Assembly: GCF_030499515.1 (NCBI RefSeq)
Contig: NZ_JASTWJ010000001.1
Coordinates: 4,258,001-4,322,000, forward strand
Source: Streptomyces sp. DT2A-34
Lineage (GTDB): Bacteria; Actinomycetota; Actinomycetes; Streptomycetales; Streptomycetaceae
Reading direction: 5' to 3'
DNA: 64,000 bases
The position numbers were made by a program, and so were the translations under genes. The notes under the pieces are model-generated. The model made no database searches, was not told where the DNA came from, and saw nothing but the letters and a program-made list of their open reading frames with translations. Positions 57,400-64,000 of this stretch are shown piece by piece; within the stretch, counting starts at the first letter, position 1; every line of letters begins with the position of its first letter.

Positions 57400-57413
57400 T
57401 TGTCCCGGGACAA
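57400..57413. promoter_or_regulatory. Perfect palindrome upstream of a putative regulator gene
   Basis: TTGTCCCGGGACAA is a 14-bp perfect inverted repeat 22 bases before the ATG at 57435. Related half-sites (GGGACAAC at 57324, AGGACAAC at 57345, GATGTCCC at 57379) lie in the preceding 80 bases, suggesting cooperative binding. Confidence 0.72.
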
Positions 57414-57434
57414 TCAGGGGGAGTGGAGACGCCC

Positions 57435-58715
57435 ATGTCAGTCAGCCCACGACGACGACCAGGCGCGCGTTGGTCGGCCCCTCGGGGCAATTGCGAGGAG
57501 ATCAACGAGTTGGTCGAACTGCTCCGGGAGTGGATCGACGGCTCGGGTGTAACCGCTAGGGGAATCTGGGAGCAGAAGCTCCTCGTCCCCGAGGACTTCG
57601 CGAATGGTGTTGTGCCGGGCAGGGAAGCCTTCCTCGCCCAACTGCGGGGCCGCAGGTTGTCCCGGGACCTGTGCGAGGCCATCGCCCGGATCTGCACTCC
57701 GGACGGTGATCAGGAATTGCTTCAGAGCCGCTATGACGTGATCGAGGAGAAGCTGAAGAAGGCCGCGGAGGCGCCGACGCCCGTCGTTTCCGACGACTAC
57801 GCCGAGCTGAGGCGTCAGATCGCCGACCTGCAGAGGCAGTTGCAGGCAGGGGTGCTCACCGCGAGGGCCGCACCAGAAGAACCGGCCTTGGGGCGCAGCA
57901 CATCCTCCTCGGCAACGGCAGTCCCGCCCGAGCGGGGGATCCTGCCCTCTGCTGCCACCGCGGCGGGCCCTGGGGCGCCAGACCTCAATACGCGGGAGGA
58001 CCGCGCGAGCAGGTCCCGGGACGACGGCCCGCGGCTGGTGGATGAGTTCGAGTATCCGGAAGGTCTGCTGCCCGAAGAACTGGCCTTCTTCACGGAGCTG
58101 AACCGCCTGAGAGTTGAGTATGGATGGTCCTTGTCTCAGCTCAAGGAGGAGGCCGGGAGCTCAATGGTGGGATGGGCTCGAACTTTCTACGGCCAGGCGA
58201 TGCCCGGGATCGAGATGATCGGCTACCTCATCCTTTCCCAGGGGCTCAACGCAACCCTGCTCGACCTGTACGAGGCGGCCGAACAGGCCCGGGGTCGAGA
58301 CGCGTCGAACACCACGTTGGATCCTTCGGACGTCCCCGCAGCGATCAGGAAGCTGGAGGAGTTCACGCGCTACAACGCGCTGGACCCGCTCCTGGAGCAT
58401 GTGGTCTTCACTTGGCCGGCCGAGAGGCTCGCCCATCTCCTGATCGCGATGGAGGAAGAGGAGTCCTCCACGAATGCCGTGGTGATGAGCGAGGCGGCCG
58501 AGCAGTTGCCGCCAGAGGCCATCGTTGAGTTGGCGGCCACCTTGGCGAAGAACCCTTCGCCGCACGGAGCAGATGAGGCAACAGCCTTTCTCCGGTGGGT
58601 CGGCAGGGCACGTCCGGACAGGACGGTTTCGGAGACAGTGGCTCTGCTACACGCCAACCAGCAGTTTGACCTGGTTACTGCCCTTCTGGACGGCGCATCC
58701 CAGCGACGACGCTAG
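57435..58715 (+). CDS. Putative regulator with helix-turn-helix-like segments
   Basis: A 426-residue protein. The N-terminal helical part (NELVELLREWIDGSGVTARGIWEQ, FLAQLRGRRLSRDLCEAIARIC) resembles an Xre-type HTH used by many Streptomyces regulators. A coiled coil (AELRRQIADLQRQLQAG) and a low-complexity linker lead to a second HTH-like segment (ELNRLRVEYGWSLSQLKEEAGSSMVGWARTFYG) and a helical C-terminus. ATG 57435 has GGAG six bases upstream; GTG 57423 is the alternative. The palindromic array just upstream suggests autoregulation. Confidence 0.65.
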   Translation: MSVSPRRRPGARWSAPRGNCEEINELVELLREWIDGSGVTARGIWEQKLLVPEDFANGVVPGREAFLAQLRGRRLSRDLCEAIARICTPDGDQELLQSRYDVIEEKLKKAAEAPTPVVSDDYAELRRQIADLQRQLQAGVLTARAAPEEPALGRSTSSSATAVPPERGILPSAATAAGPGAPDLNTREDRASRSRDDGPRLVDEFEYPEGLLPEELAFFTELNRLRVEYGWSLSQLKEEAGSSMVGWARTFYGQAMPGIEMIGYLILSQGLNATLLDLYEAAEQARGRDASNTTLDPSDVPAAIRKLEEFTRYNALDPLLEHVVFTWPAERLAHLLIAMEEEESSTNAVVMSEAAEQLPPEAIVELAATLAKNPSPHGADEATAFLRWVGRARPDRTVSETVALLHANQQFDLVTALLDGASQRRR

Positions 58716-58752
58716 GCGCCCTGAAGCGTCCACAGGCAGGGTTGCGGTTGGT

Positions 58753-59304
58753 TCACTCGGGTCTGATCATGGGAGGTTCAGCAGGGGGAGCTGGCGCAGC
58801 GGCGCGCTCCGGTTGGCCGGTGTGACGGGCGAGTTCTGCTGCGATGCGATCGCTGCTCTTCAAGATTGCCGTTTTCGCTTCGGCTGAAGGCCAGATGGTC
58901 AGCAGGTAACGCTCGATGGGGTCGGAGTCGGTGCCGTCGGGATTGGTACCGCGGCCTTGTGCGTGGACGCGGATGCGATACCAGCCGGGGCCTGTGATGG
59001 CCAGGTTGGGCAGCTCTTCAGCGGGACCGAGGTCGAGGGATTCGACGAGCAGCTGACCGGATTGGCACTGGAGGCTGACCTCGACGATCTCCTCCCAGGT
59101 GGTGTCGTCGTCCGCGGGGGGCGGCGTATCCCTTGCGTCGGCGGTGACCTCGACGTCGCCGGTGCGGATGCCGGTGATGATGACGGCGCCGTGCGACATG
59201 GGTGCGGCCAGCCCGTTGGACCAGTCGGCTGTGTCTACCGGGATGTCCCCGCCGTCCAGGACTCCGAAGGTTCCCTCGGCGACGAACAGTTGGGCGGAGC
59301 TCAT
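58753..59304 (-). CDS. Hypothetical protein
   Basis: A 183-residue acidic, beta-rich protein (SSAQLFVAEGTFGVLDGGDIPVDTAD, GAVIITGIRTGDVEVTADARD, LAITGPGWYRIRVHAQGRG, ERYLLTIWPS). Paralogues of this form occur singly in many Streptomyces, but no function is known to me. It starts at ATG 59304 and runs convergently to the putative regulator gene. Confidence 0.7.
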   Translation of the reverse strand: MSSAQLFVAEGTFGVLDGGDIPVDTADWSNGLAAPMSHGAVIITGIRTGDVEVTADARDTPPPADDDTTWEEIVEVSLQCQSGQLLVESLDLGPAEELPNLAITGPGWYRIRVHAQGRGTNPDGTDSDPIERYLLTIWPSAEAKTAILKSSDRIAAELARHTGQPERAAAPAPPAEPPMIRPE

Positions 59305-59434
59305 CTGTGAGCCTTTCCTTACTGGGATCGCTGTGACAGGCCGGGGCTGCCCGGGGCCGATGGTACTGCGGTGAGCGGCCGGCCGACGGGCATCGCCTGG
59401 GATACGGTGCCGTCGGCCGGCCGCGGTGAGCGGT

Positions 59435-60838
59435 TTAGGAGATGCGGATTTGGAAGGGGTCGCCTTCCAGCATGCGCTCGCTGCGGAAGAACTGGGTGTT
59501 CAGGCCGCCCTGGGCATTGTTGTCAGACGCGTTGATCATGCACGCGCTGGCTCCCTTGGGGCCGCTGCCTGTGGGGATGTTCGGCAGGTCGCAGCCGGAG
59601 AAGGTGCGACGAGTTCCCCCGGCGCTCAGTCCCTGCTTGGAGGTAGCGATGGGGTATTCGTCGCAGGATTTGCCCTGGATGCTGGGGGCGTCTCCGCACG
59701 CCTTTTGGCGGTTGTCCCGGATGATCTGAGCATCGGTGGTGCGCGTCAGAGGACGCTTGAAGGAGCCGCCCGGCAGCCCGGAGGCCTGTGCGCGCTTGAC
59801 GTGCGAGGCCAGGTCCGGGTAGCTGGACTGGCTGTACCACAGGATCGACGGGTACCAGGGAACCACGCAGCCGACCTCAGGCCGGCCCGCTGTGGCGTTG
59901 TCGCAGCGGAACTCGTTGAAGCTGACCGGCAGGAGCGCGTCGCTGTAGCCAGGAGCCTGGAAGGTCAGTGTCCAGGTGCTCTTGCACTTGCCCTTCGTGC
60001 CGGCGGTGTGGATGGTTGTGTCGAAAAACGATTCGCCAAGCCGCCAGGAGTTCTTGGGCATCAGCGGCTTCTTCGGGAACTTGGATTCGCTGACCTTGCA
60101 GGCGCCGCCCTTCGAGGCCGAGCCCTTCACCGAGCCCCTGTTGAGAGCATCGCCCCAGCCGTCATATGCCGCGACCTCGATCTGGTGGCCGATGGTCCCC
60201 AGCCCCGAGTCGCCGTAGCTGTAGCTGATGTACAGCAGCTTCGCCCGGCCGGTCTCACGCCACACACCGTTGACTCTCTGCTTGGTGGTGTAATCAATGC
60301 CGCCGACCAGGCAGACGGCCTTGCGGATTCCGACGACCTTGCCCTTGCTGTCCTCACACCACTGCGGAGGAGCCACCCCCGCCCGGGCCGTGTCCGCCGT
60401 CATAGCCGTCGCGCTCTGGGGAATCGAGTCGGCCGAAACCTGCTGCACGCAGGCCGCCCGGCCCTCCTCGTCGGGCTCCGAGCATGTTTCCACTCGGGAG
60501 GACTGGGCCGACTGCTGGGGCTTGGCGTACGGCAGCACGGCGTCTGGCGCCGCCGCGGCGTCTAGTTCGTCCAGTCCGGGATCTTCCTCCAGCGGCTCGG
60601 ACGCCGGCGCGGGGTCCCCCTCCTCCGACGGTGACTCGGATATCTCCTCGTCCACGCTCTGCGCGGCATCCTCCACGGACGATGCCTCATCATCCGAGAT
60701 GGGCGCAGGACTCTCCGGCACCTCAGCGACAATGTTCGGCCTCGATGCGGGCCCCTCGGCTGCCTGCGCCGTGCCCAGGCAGCTGACAAGCAGCCCGAGT
60801 GTGACGACGCTTGCAGAAAGCAGCTTCCTCGATCTCAA
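59435..60838 (-). CDS. Secreted NucA/NucB-type deoxyribonuclease
   Basis: A 467-residue exported protein from TTG 60838 (GGGGGCACAAC upstream). A signal peptide (RSRKLLSASVVTLGLLVSCLG, cleavage after AQA) is followed by an acidic disordered linker (about 130 residues) and a mid-region with several Cys. The C-terminal 75 residues form a DNase NucA/NucB domain: GKSCDEYPIATSKQG (catalytic DExP), NAQGGLNTQFFRSERMLEGDPFQIRI. These enzymes degrade extracellular DNA. Upstream frames to 61120 are shadows. It neighbours the type VII secretion-linked genes. Confidence 0.85.
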   Translation of the reverse strand: MRSRKLLSASVVTLGLLVSCLGTAQAAEGPASRPNIVAEVPESPAPISDDEASSVEDAAQSVDEEISESPSEEGDPAPASEPLEEDPGLDELDAAAAPDAVLPYAKPQQSAQSSRVETCSEPDEEGRAACVQQVSADSIPQSATAMTADTARAGVAPPQWCEDSKGKVVGIRKAVCLVGGIDYTTKQRVNGVWRETGRAKLLYISYSYGDSGLGTIGHQIEVAAYDGWGDALNRGSVKGSASKGGACKVSESKFPKKPLMPKNSWRLGESFFDTTIHTAGTKGKCKSTWTLTFQAPGYSDALLPVSFNEFRCDNATAGRPEVGCVVPWYPSILWYSQSSYPDLASHVKRAQASGLPGGSFKRPLTRTTDAQIIRDNRQKACGDAPSIQGKSCDEYPIATSKQGLSAGGTRRTFSGCDLPNIPTGSGPKGASACMINASDNNAQGGLNTQFFRSERMLEGDPFQIRIS

Positions 60839-61161
60839 GTTGTGCCCCCTGTTGTCGGTCAAACAGCACGAACACAGCCCTTGCGTTGGCGTGTTCACGC
60901 CGGGTCGACAGGGATCAAAGCACACGGGTCTGACAACGCGCCTGCGAAAAAGAGGCCTACAGTCGCACGCTCGGCCGTCCCGGGGGCGGCGGACGCGACG
61001 TGCTACGGGTCTGTGTTCCGGAGCGTGGAGCCGGGTGGGTCCACGCTCCCACTGCCCCTGTGTCGCAGGTCCCCTCCGCCACACGGCAGTTGAGCGCTGG
61101 TGCCAGTCACGACGGAGCAAGGGACGTTTGCAGCAAGCGACGACGGTGGCAGTCTCCTTCC

Positions 61162-61662
61162 ATGCCCTCTCCTGAACTCGCCCTGACCAAGATCCTCAAC
61201 GACGGTCGCGAGGCCGTCATTACCTGGAACGGCCGGTGCTGGCTCGTCGAGGTGGACGGGACGCACTACACGATCGGGCTCCTCACCCCGCGGGAACAGC
61301 CAGACGGCTCGACGCACGTGATTGGCGGCGGCGGTCGTACGGTCGGCCTGACCGCCGACGAGGCGGTACGACTCGCCGCGATCGAGGCTGCCGAGCGCGC
61401 CGCGGACCGGGCGACCCCGGAGGGGCTGCGCAGAGCGCTCGTCCGGGAGCGGGACAGTGCCATTCAGAAGTGGGACAACACGCGCTTCTACCTTGATGAG
61501 GGCAAGTGCGGCACTGATGAGATGGCAGCTGCCACCAGGGAGATGCAGGAGGCCGTGCAGGCAGTGACACGGTTCGATGCCGAGCATCCCGGTGTCCGAA
61601 CCTCGGAGCAGGCAGAGGAGGACCGCCGCGTGCTCCACAACCTTCGCGTTCTTGGCGGATGA
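61162..61662 (+). CDS. Hypothetical protein
   Basis: A 166-residue soluble protein (SPELALTKILNDGREAVITWNGRCWLVEVDGTHYTIGLL, then AAIEAAERAADRATPEGLRRALVRERDSAIQKWDNTRF and a helical tail). I recognise no domain. ATG 61162 is chosen because the upstream frame is a shadow. It is divergent from the DNase gene with about 320 bases between them. Confidence 0.65.
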   Translation: MPSPELALTKILNDGREAVITWNGRCWLVEVDGTHYTIGLLTPREQPDGSTHVIGGGGRTVGLTADEAVRLAAIEAAERAADRATPEGLRRALVRERDSAIQKWDNTRFYLDEGKCGTDEMAAATREMQEAVQAVTRFDAEHPGVRTSEQAEEDRRVLHNLRVLGG

Positions 61663-62136
61663 CACCCAGCAGCCTCGCCAGGCGAAGAGACCAGCAGGCC
61701 ATTTCCAGCCCAGTCCGCAGACGGTCAACGGCACCCGCGAAAGCGTGACGCCTCAGCGAACGCCTGCTGTTGGATGCCGGGACCCGTGCAGATGTGGAAC
61801 CGGGATCAACGGCGGGTGAGCCAAGACCACCTCGCGCGAGACACGTACCACCGGGGAACTGGCCGCGCAGCCTCCCCGCGACATGCTCGGACGGCCAACA
61901 CAGGCCCGCTTGACCTCCATCAGCGCACGCGGAGCGGGTTGTTGGGCGAGCCCGCCTGGCCTGGAGCGGTGCCGCTGCTCACCCCCTGGATCAGGCCAGT
62001 TCGGCCTGTTTCACATTGCGTCTGCAACGTGAGGTGCGAGAGGATGTTCGACGGGCTGTAAGTCATTCATGACGCATGAGTACGCTGCAGGTGATCACGC
62101 AGCGCCGATATGTAACACGCTTACGGGGGTGGGTTG
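61663..62136. other. Intergenic region upstream of the WXG100-like genes
   Basis: No gene supported. It should contain the promoter of the downstream ESX-like operon; GGGGGTGGG before 62137 is its ribosome-binding site. Confidence 0.55.
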
Positions 62137-62469
62137 ATGAAGTTCGACATGGGGTCGACGACCCTGTCGGATCTCGGGAAGAGCACCGTCGGTTCCAGTG
62201 AGGACCTGGGCACGCTGATCCAGCAGTTGATCCAGGCGGCGGAGCCGTTGGAGGGGAAGTTCAACGGGGCCGGCAAGGCGGCCTTCGACACCTTCAAGAT
62301 TCATGCCGACGAGATCACGGATGCGCTCAACAGCTCGCTAAGCGCGATCCTGGGTGGGCAGTCCGGCATGGACACCGCGTTCGGTACCGGTGACGTCGAG
62401 TTGGGGGACAACGCTCATCAGAACATGGGTGCCGCCAACTTCGACGCGGCTCGCTTCGGCGCACGGTAA
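62137..62469 (+). CDS. WXG100-like ESX protein
   Basis: A 110-residue helical hairpin protein. Two helices flank KFNGAGKAAFDTF, where FNG replaces the WXG turn. Length, lack of a signal peptide and gene pairing fit type VII secretion substrates. It starts at ATG 62137 after GGGGGTGGG and is followed by a second small helical partner 72 bases on. Confidence 0.82.
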   Translation: MKFDMGSTTLSDLGKSTVGSSEDLGTLIQQLIQAAEPLEGKFNGAGKAAFDTFKIHADEITDALNSSLSAILGGQSGMDTAFGTGDVELGDNAHQNMGAANFDAARFGAR

Positions 62470-62541
62470 CCACGCAAGCGCGCACGCACTCGTCCGCCGA
62501 CATCACCTTCACCGTCACCGACTTCAAGGGGGAACTTGACG

Positions 62542-62853
62542 ATGCCTCAGAACCAGGACCGCCGTTCGTACGACACCGGTGCCTCCAGCGAAGTGCAGAT
62601 CAGCCTGCAGGGCATCATCGGCCAGTTGGAGCGCGTACTGACCGACCGTGAGCGTGCGGTGAAGGCCGCGATGGCCGACTTCACCGCGGACGGCGTCGCC
62701 GACGAGTACCACGGCAAGGAGATGCGCTGGCACCGCGCCGCCGGCGAGGTCCGCGAGATCATCCGGCTCGTGCGCACGACGATGGAGCAGAACGACGGGA
62801 CCGCGCAGTCGACCCTGGCCAAGGCGAAGGCGGCCGTCGACAACATCGGCTGA
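62542..62853 (+). CDS. Second WXG100-like ESX partner protein
   Basis: A 103-residue helical protein (EVQISLQGIIGQLERVLTDRERAVKAAM, YHGKEMRWHRAAGEVREIIRLVRTTMEQ). YHG/RWH sits at the turn position of WXG proteins. AAGGGGGAAC precedes ATG 62542. It presumably forms a heterodimer with the preceding protein for export. Confidence 0.78.
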   Translation: MPQNQDRRSYDTGASSEVQISLQGIIGQLERVLTDRERAVKAAMADFTADGVADEYHGKEMRWHRAAGEVREIIRLVRTTMEQNDGTAQSTLAKAKAAVDNIG

Positions 62854-62905
62854 CACCTTGCGCGCAGCGGTGCGGGAACAGGGAGAGAGAAGCGGGGGCT
62901 GACGC

Positions 62906-63298
62906 ATGCCGAGGTGGGACGTATCTCCGTCCGGGGTCGGAAGTGTGGTCTCGAATGTCGGAGAGGCCATGAAGGTCCTGGACGACATCGTCCAGGCGTA
63001 CGCGAAGGACTTGGAGGGCGCGGCCACCGCGGCCGGGACGCTCGCACCGGGCGGGGCGAGCGGGGAGCACAAGGGGCAGACTGGGCTGGTGGCCGCCGCC
63101 ATTGCGGAGTTCATCGAGGGCACGGCGGAAGAGCTGCAGTTCATCGGCGTGCGCGTAGGGAAGTCGGTCAACGGCGCGGTGGAGGCCACCGTGGCGTACC
63201 GGGACGGCGACCTGGAGATGGCCGCCGAGGTGCAGCGGCGGGCGTCCGGGCTGGTCATGCCTGACATGCCGGCCGGTTGGAAGGCAGGCCGTCTGTGA
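62906..63298 (+). CDS. DUF6507-like protein
   Basis: A 130-residue helical protein (MPRWDVSPSGVGSVVSNVGEAMKVLDDIVQAYAKDLEGAATAAG ... VGKSVNGAVEATVAYRDGDLEMAAEVQ), the arrangement of small proteins encoded beside WXG100-linked toxins in Streptomyces. Its stop overlaps the GTG of the next gene, so it may be an accessory or chaperone for that protein. Confidence 0.7.
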   Translation: MPRWDVSPSGVGSVVSNVGEAMKVLDDIVQAYAKDLEGAATAAGTLAPGGASGEHKGQTGLVAAAIAEFIEGTAEELQFIGVRVGKSVNGAVEATVAYRDGDLEMAAEVQRRASGLVMPDMPAGWKAGRL

Positions 63299-64000
63299 TC
63301 GAGCCGGAGTCCATTCCGCTGTTCACCGGCAATCTCGGCCAGTTGGAGCAGCACACCGACGCCCTGCGGGTCGACGCGGACGGCATCCGTCAGGCCGGCG
63401 CGGAGGCCCACCGCCAGTTCCAGGGGCTGTCGGCCTTCTACGAGGCGCCGGAGGCGGAGCATCTGTTCGCGTCCACCGCGCCGGCACGTGATCGCGCGGA
63501 CGCCTTCGCGGACAAGGTCGCCACGGTGGCCGACGCCCTGTCGACGTACGCGGCCGAAGTCGCGCCGATCATCAAGCGGTTGGAGCGCCTGCAGAGCAAG
63601 GCGACCGCGTTCGTGGCGGGACTCAAGACGCCCAGCGGGGAGTTCGACGAGAACTGGACCGATGACGCGGACAAGGTCGAGCAGCACCAAGCGCTGATGC
63701 ACGACGTGAACGTCGCGCAGGCGGCGTTCACGGCAGCGGAGATCGCCTGCAACAACAAGATCACGGCGCTGGTGGGCGGCACCCAGTACGTGATGAATAC
63801 TGGCGACAAGCAGTTCATGCCGCTCGGCGCGGAACTCTACGGCTACAGCGCCGAGGTACTCGATCAGGCCAAGGAGCTCCCCTGGGGCACACCGGTGACC
63901 CAGTCGCACGATTGGTGGGACCCGGACGACCTCGGCTACTACGCCAAGAGCTTCTTCTGGGACGGGCTCATCGTCGACAACATCTGGGGCGCCGTCGACG
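63295..64000 (+). CDS. Probable type VII secreted protein, possibly a polymorphic toxin (cut by window edge)
   Basis: GTG 63295 overlaps the previous stop (GTGA). The visible 235 residues are a long helical N-terminal export-type domain (FTGNLGQLEQHTDALRVDADGIRQAGAEAHRQFQGLSAFYEAPEAEHLF, VATVADALSTYAAEVAPIIKRLERLQ), followed by WGTPVTQSHDWWDPDDLGYY. In ESX-linked loci such domains head large secreted toxins whose C-terminal warhead and immunity gene follow; both would lie outside the window. Confidence 0.72.
   Translation, partial: MIEPESIPLFTGNLGQLEQHTDALRVDADGIRQAGAEAHRQFQGLSAFYEAPEAEHLFASTAPARDRADAFADKVATVADALSTYAAEVAPIIKRLERLQSKATAFVAGLKTPSGEFDENWTDDADKVEQHQALMHDVNVAQAAFTAAEIACNNKITALVGGTQYVMNTGDKQFMPLGAELYGYSAEVLDQAKELPWGTPVTQSHDWWDPDDLGYYAKSFFWDGLIVDNIWGAVD

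Overview
The window is high-GC actinobacterial DNA with Streptomyces hallmarks: strong third-position G/C, frequent GTG and TTG starts, ATGA and GTGA gene overlaps, SARP, SpoIIE-phosphatase and LacI regulators, Tat lipoproteins, ABC sugar importers without their own ATPase, and tRNA-linked integrative elements. The left 14 kb looks like resident chromosome. About 14 to 62 kb is accessory DNA. The right edge enters a type VII (ESX/WXG100) secretion-associated locus.

Left part (1-14100): a truncated SARP regulator with a repeat insertion; a DUF3052 protein; a PAS/GAF/SpoIIE-type phosphatase with an apparent one-base frameshift; a LacI-type sensor without a helix-turn-helix; a sugar-binding lipoprotein and two permeases; a Tat-secreted glycosidase-like protein behind a LacI-type palindrome; and a Ser/Thr kinase-ricin lectin gene split by a complete IS3-family element, with a CGGG target duplication and traceable reading frame.

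Core of the accessory region: three copies of a conserved convergent gene pair lie at 14680-18549, 30358-34254 and 34689-38576. The plus-strand gene encodes a TagB/TagF-like GT-B protein with an in-frame tandem array of 7-bp units. The minus-strand gene encodes a STAND/NB-ARC-like ATPase with a TPR-like C-terminus, and the two genes meet or overlap at their 3' ends. Seven is not a multiple of three, so gain or loss of a unit switches the downstream frame. Copies 1 and 2 are in frame (ON). Copy 3 is out of frame (OFF) and is exactly one 7-bp unit shorter than copy 2. A small protein is encoded divergently upstream of copies 1 and 2. In copy 2 this small protein and the NLR carry a matching amyloid-signalling/RHIM-like motif, which points to a sensor-effector pair. 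I read this as a candidate phase-variable immunity or self-recognition system. A fourth 7-bp array at 43353-43477 lies among gene remnants.

Framing elements: 3'-half fragments of one tRNA gene (probably tRNA-Thr) recur at 18708, 29002, 44293 and 56347, with a diverged copy at 23539. Three of the four intact fragments are preceded by terminator-like hairpins. They mark an array of tRNA-targeted integrative elements. Cargo includes an Xis-like protein, a VapBC pair, a tyrosine integrase, a 1,670-codon DUF4011 helicase-nuclease flanked by duplicated int-3'-end/att sequences, an AlbA_2/wHTH ATPase with a palindromic operator, a DUF234 AAA ATPase, a UvrD-like helicase, a diaminopimelate epimerase, a GntR regulator with operators at two promoters, a desaturase-like membrane protein and a second PIN/RHH toxin-antitoxin pair.

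Right part (56.6-64 kb): small hypotheticals, a putative regulator behind a perfect 14-bp palindrome, a secreted NucA/NucB-type DNase, two WXG100-like proteins, a DUF6507-like protein and the start of a probable type VII secretion substrate. Three genes each appear to have lost one base in a C/G run, so sequence accuracy at homopolymers deserves checking.
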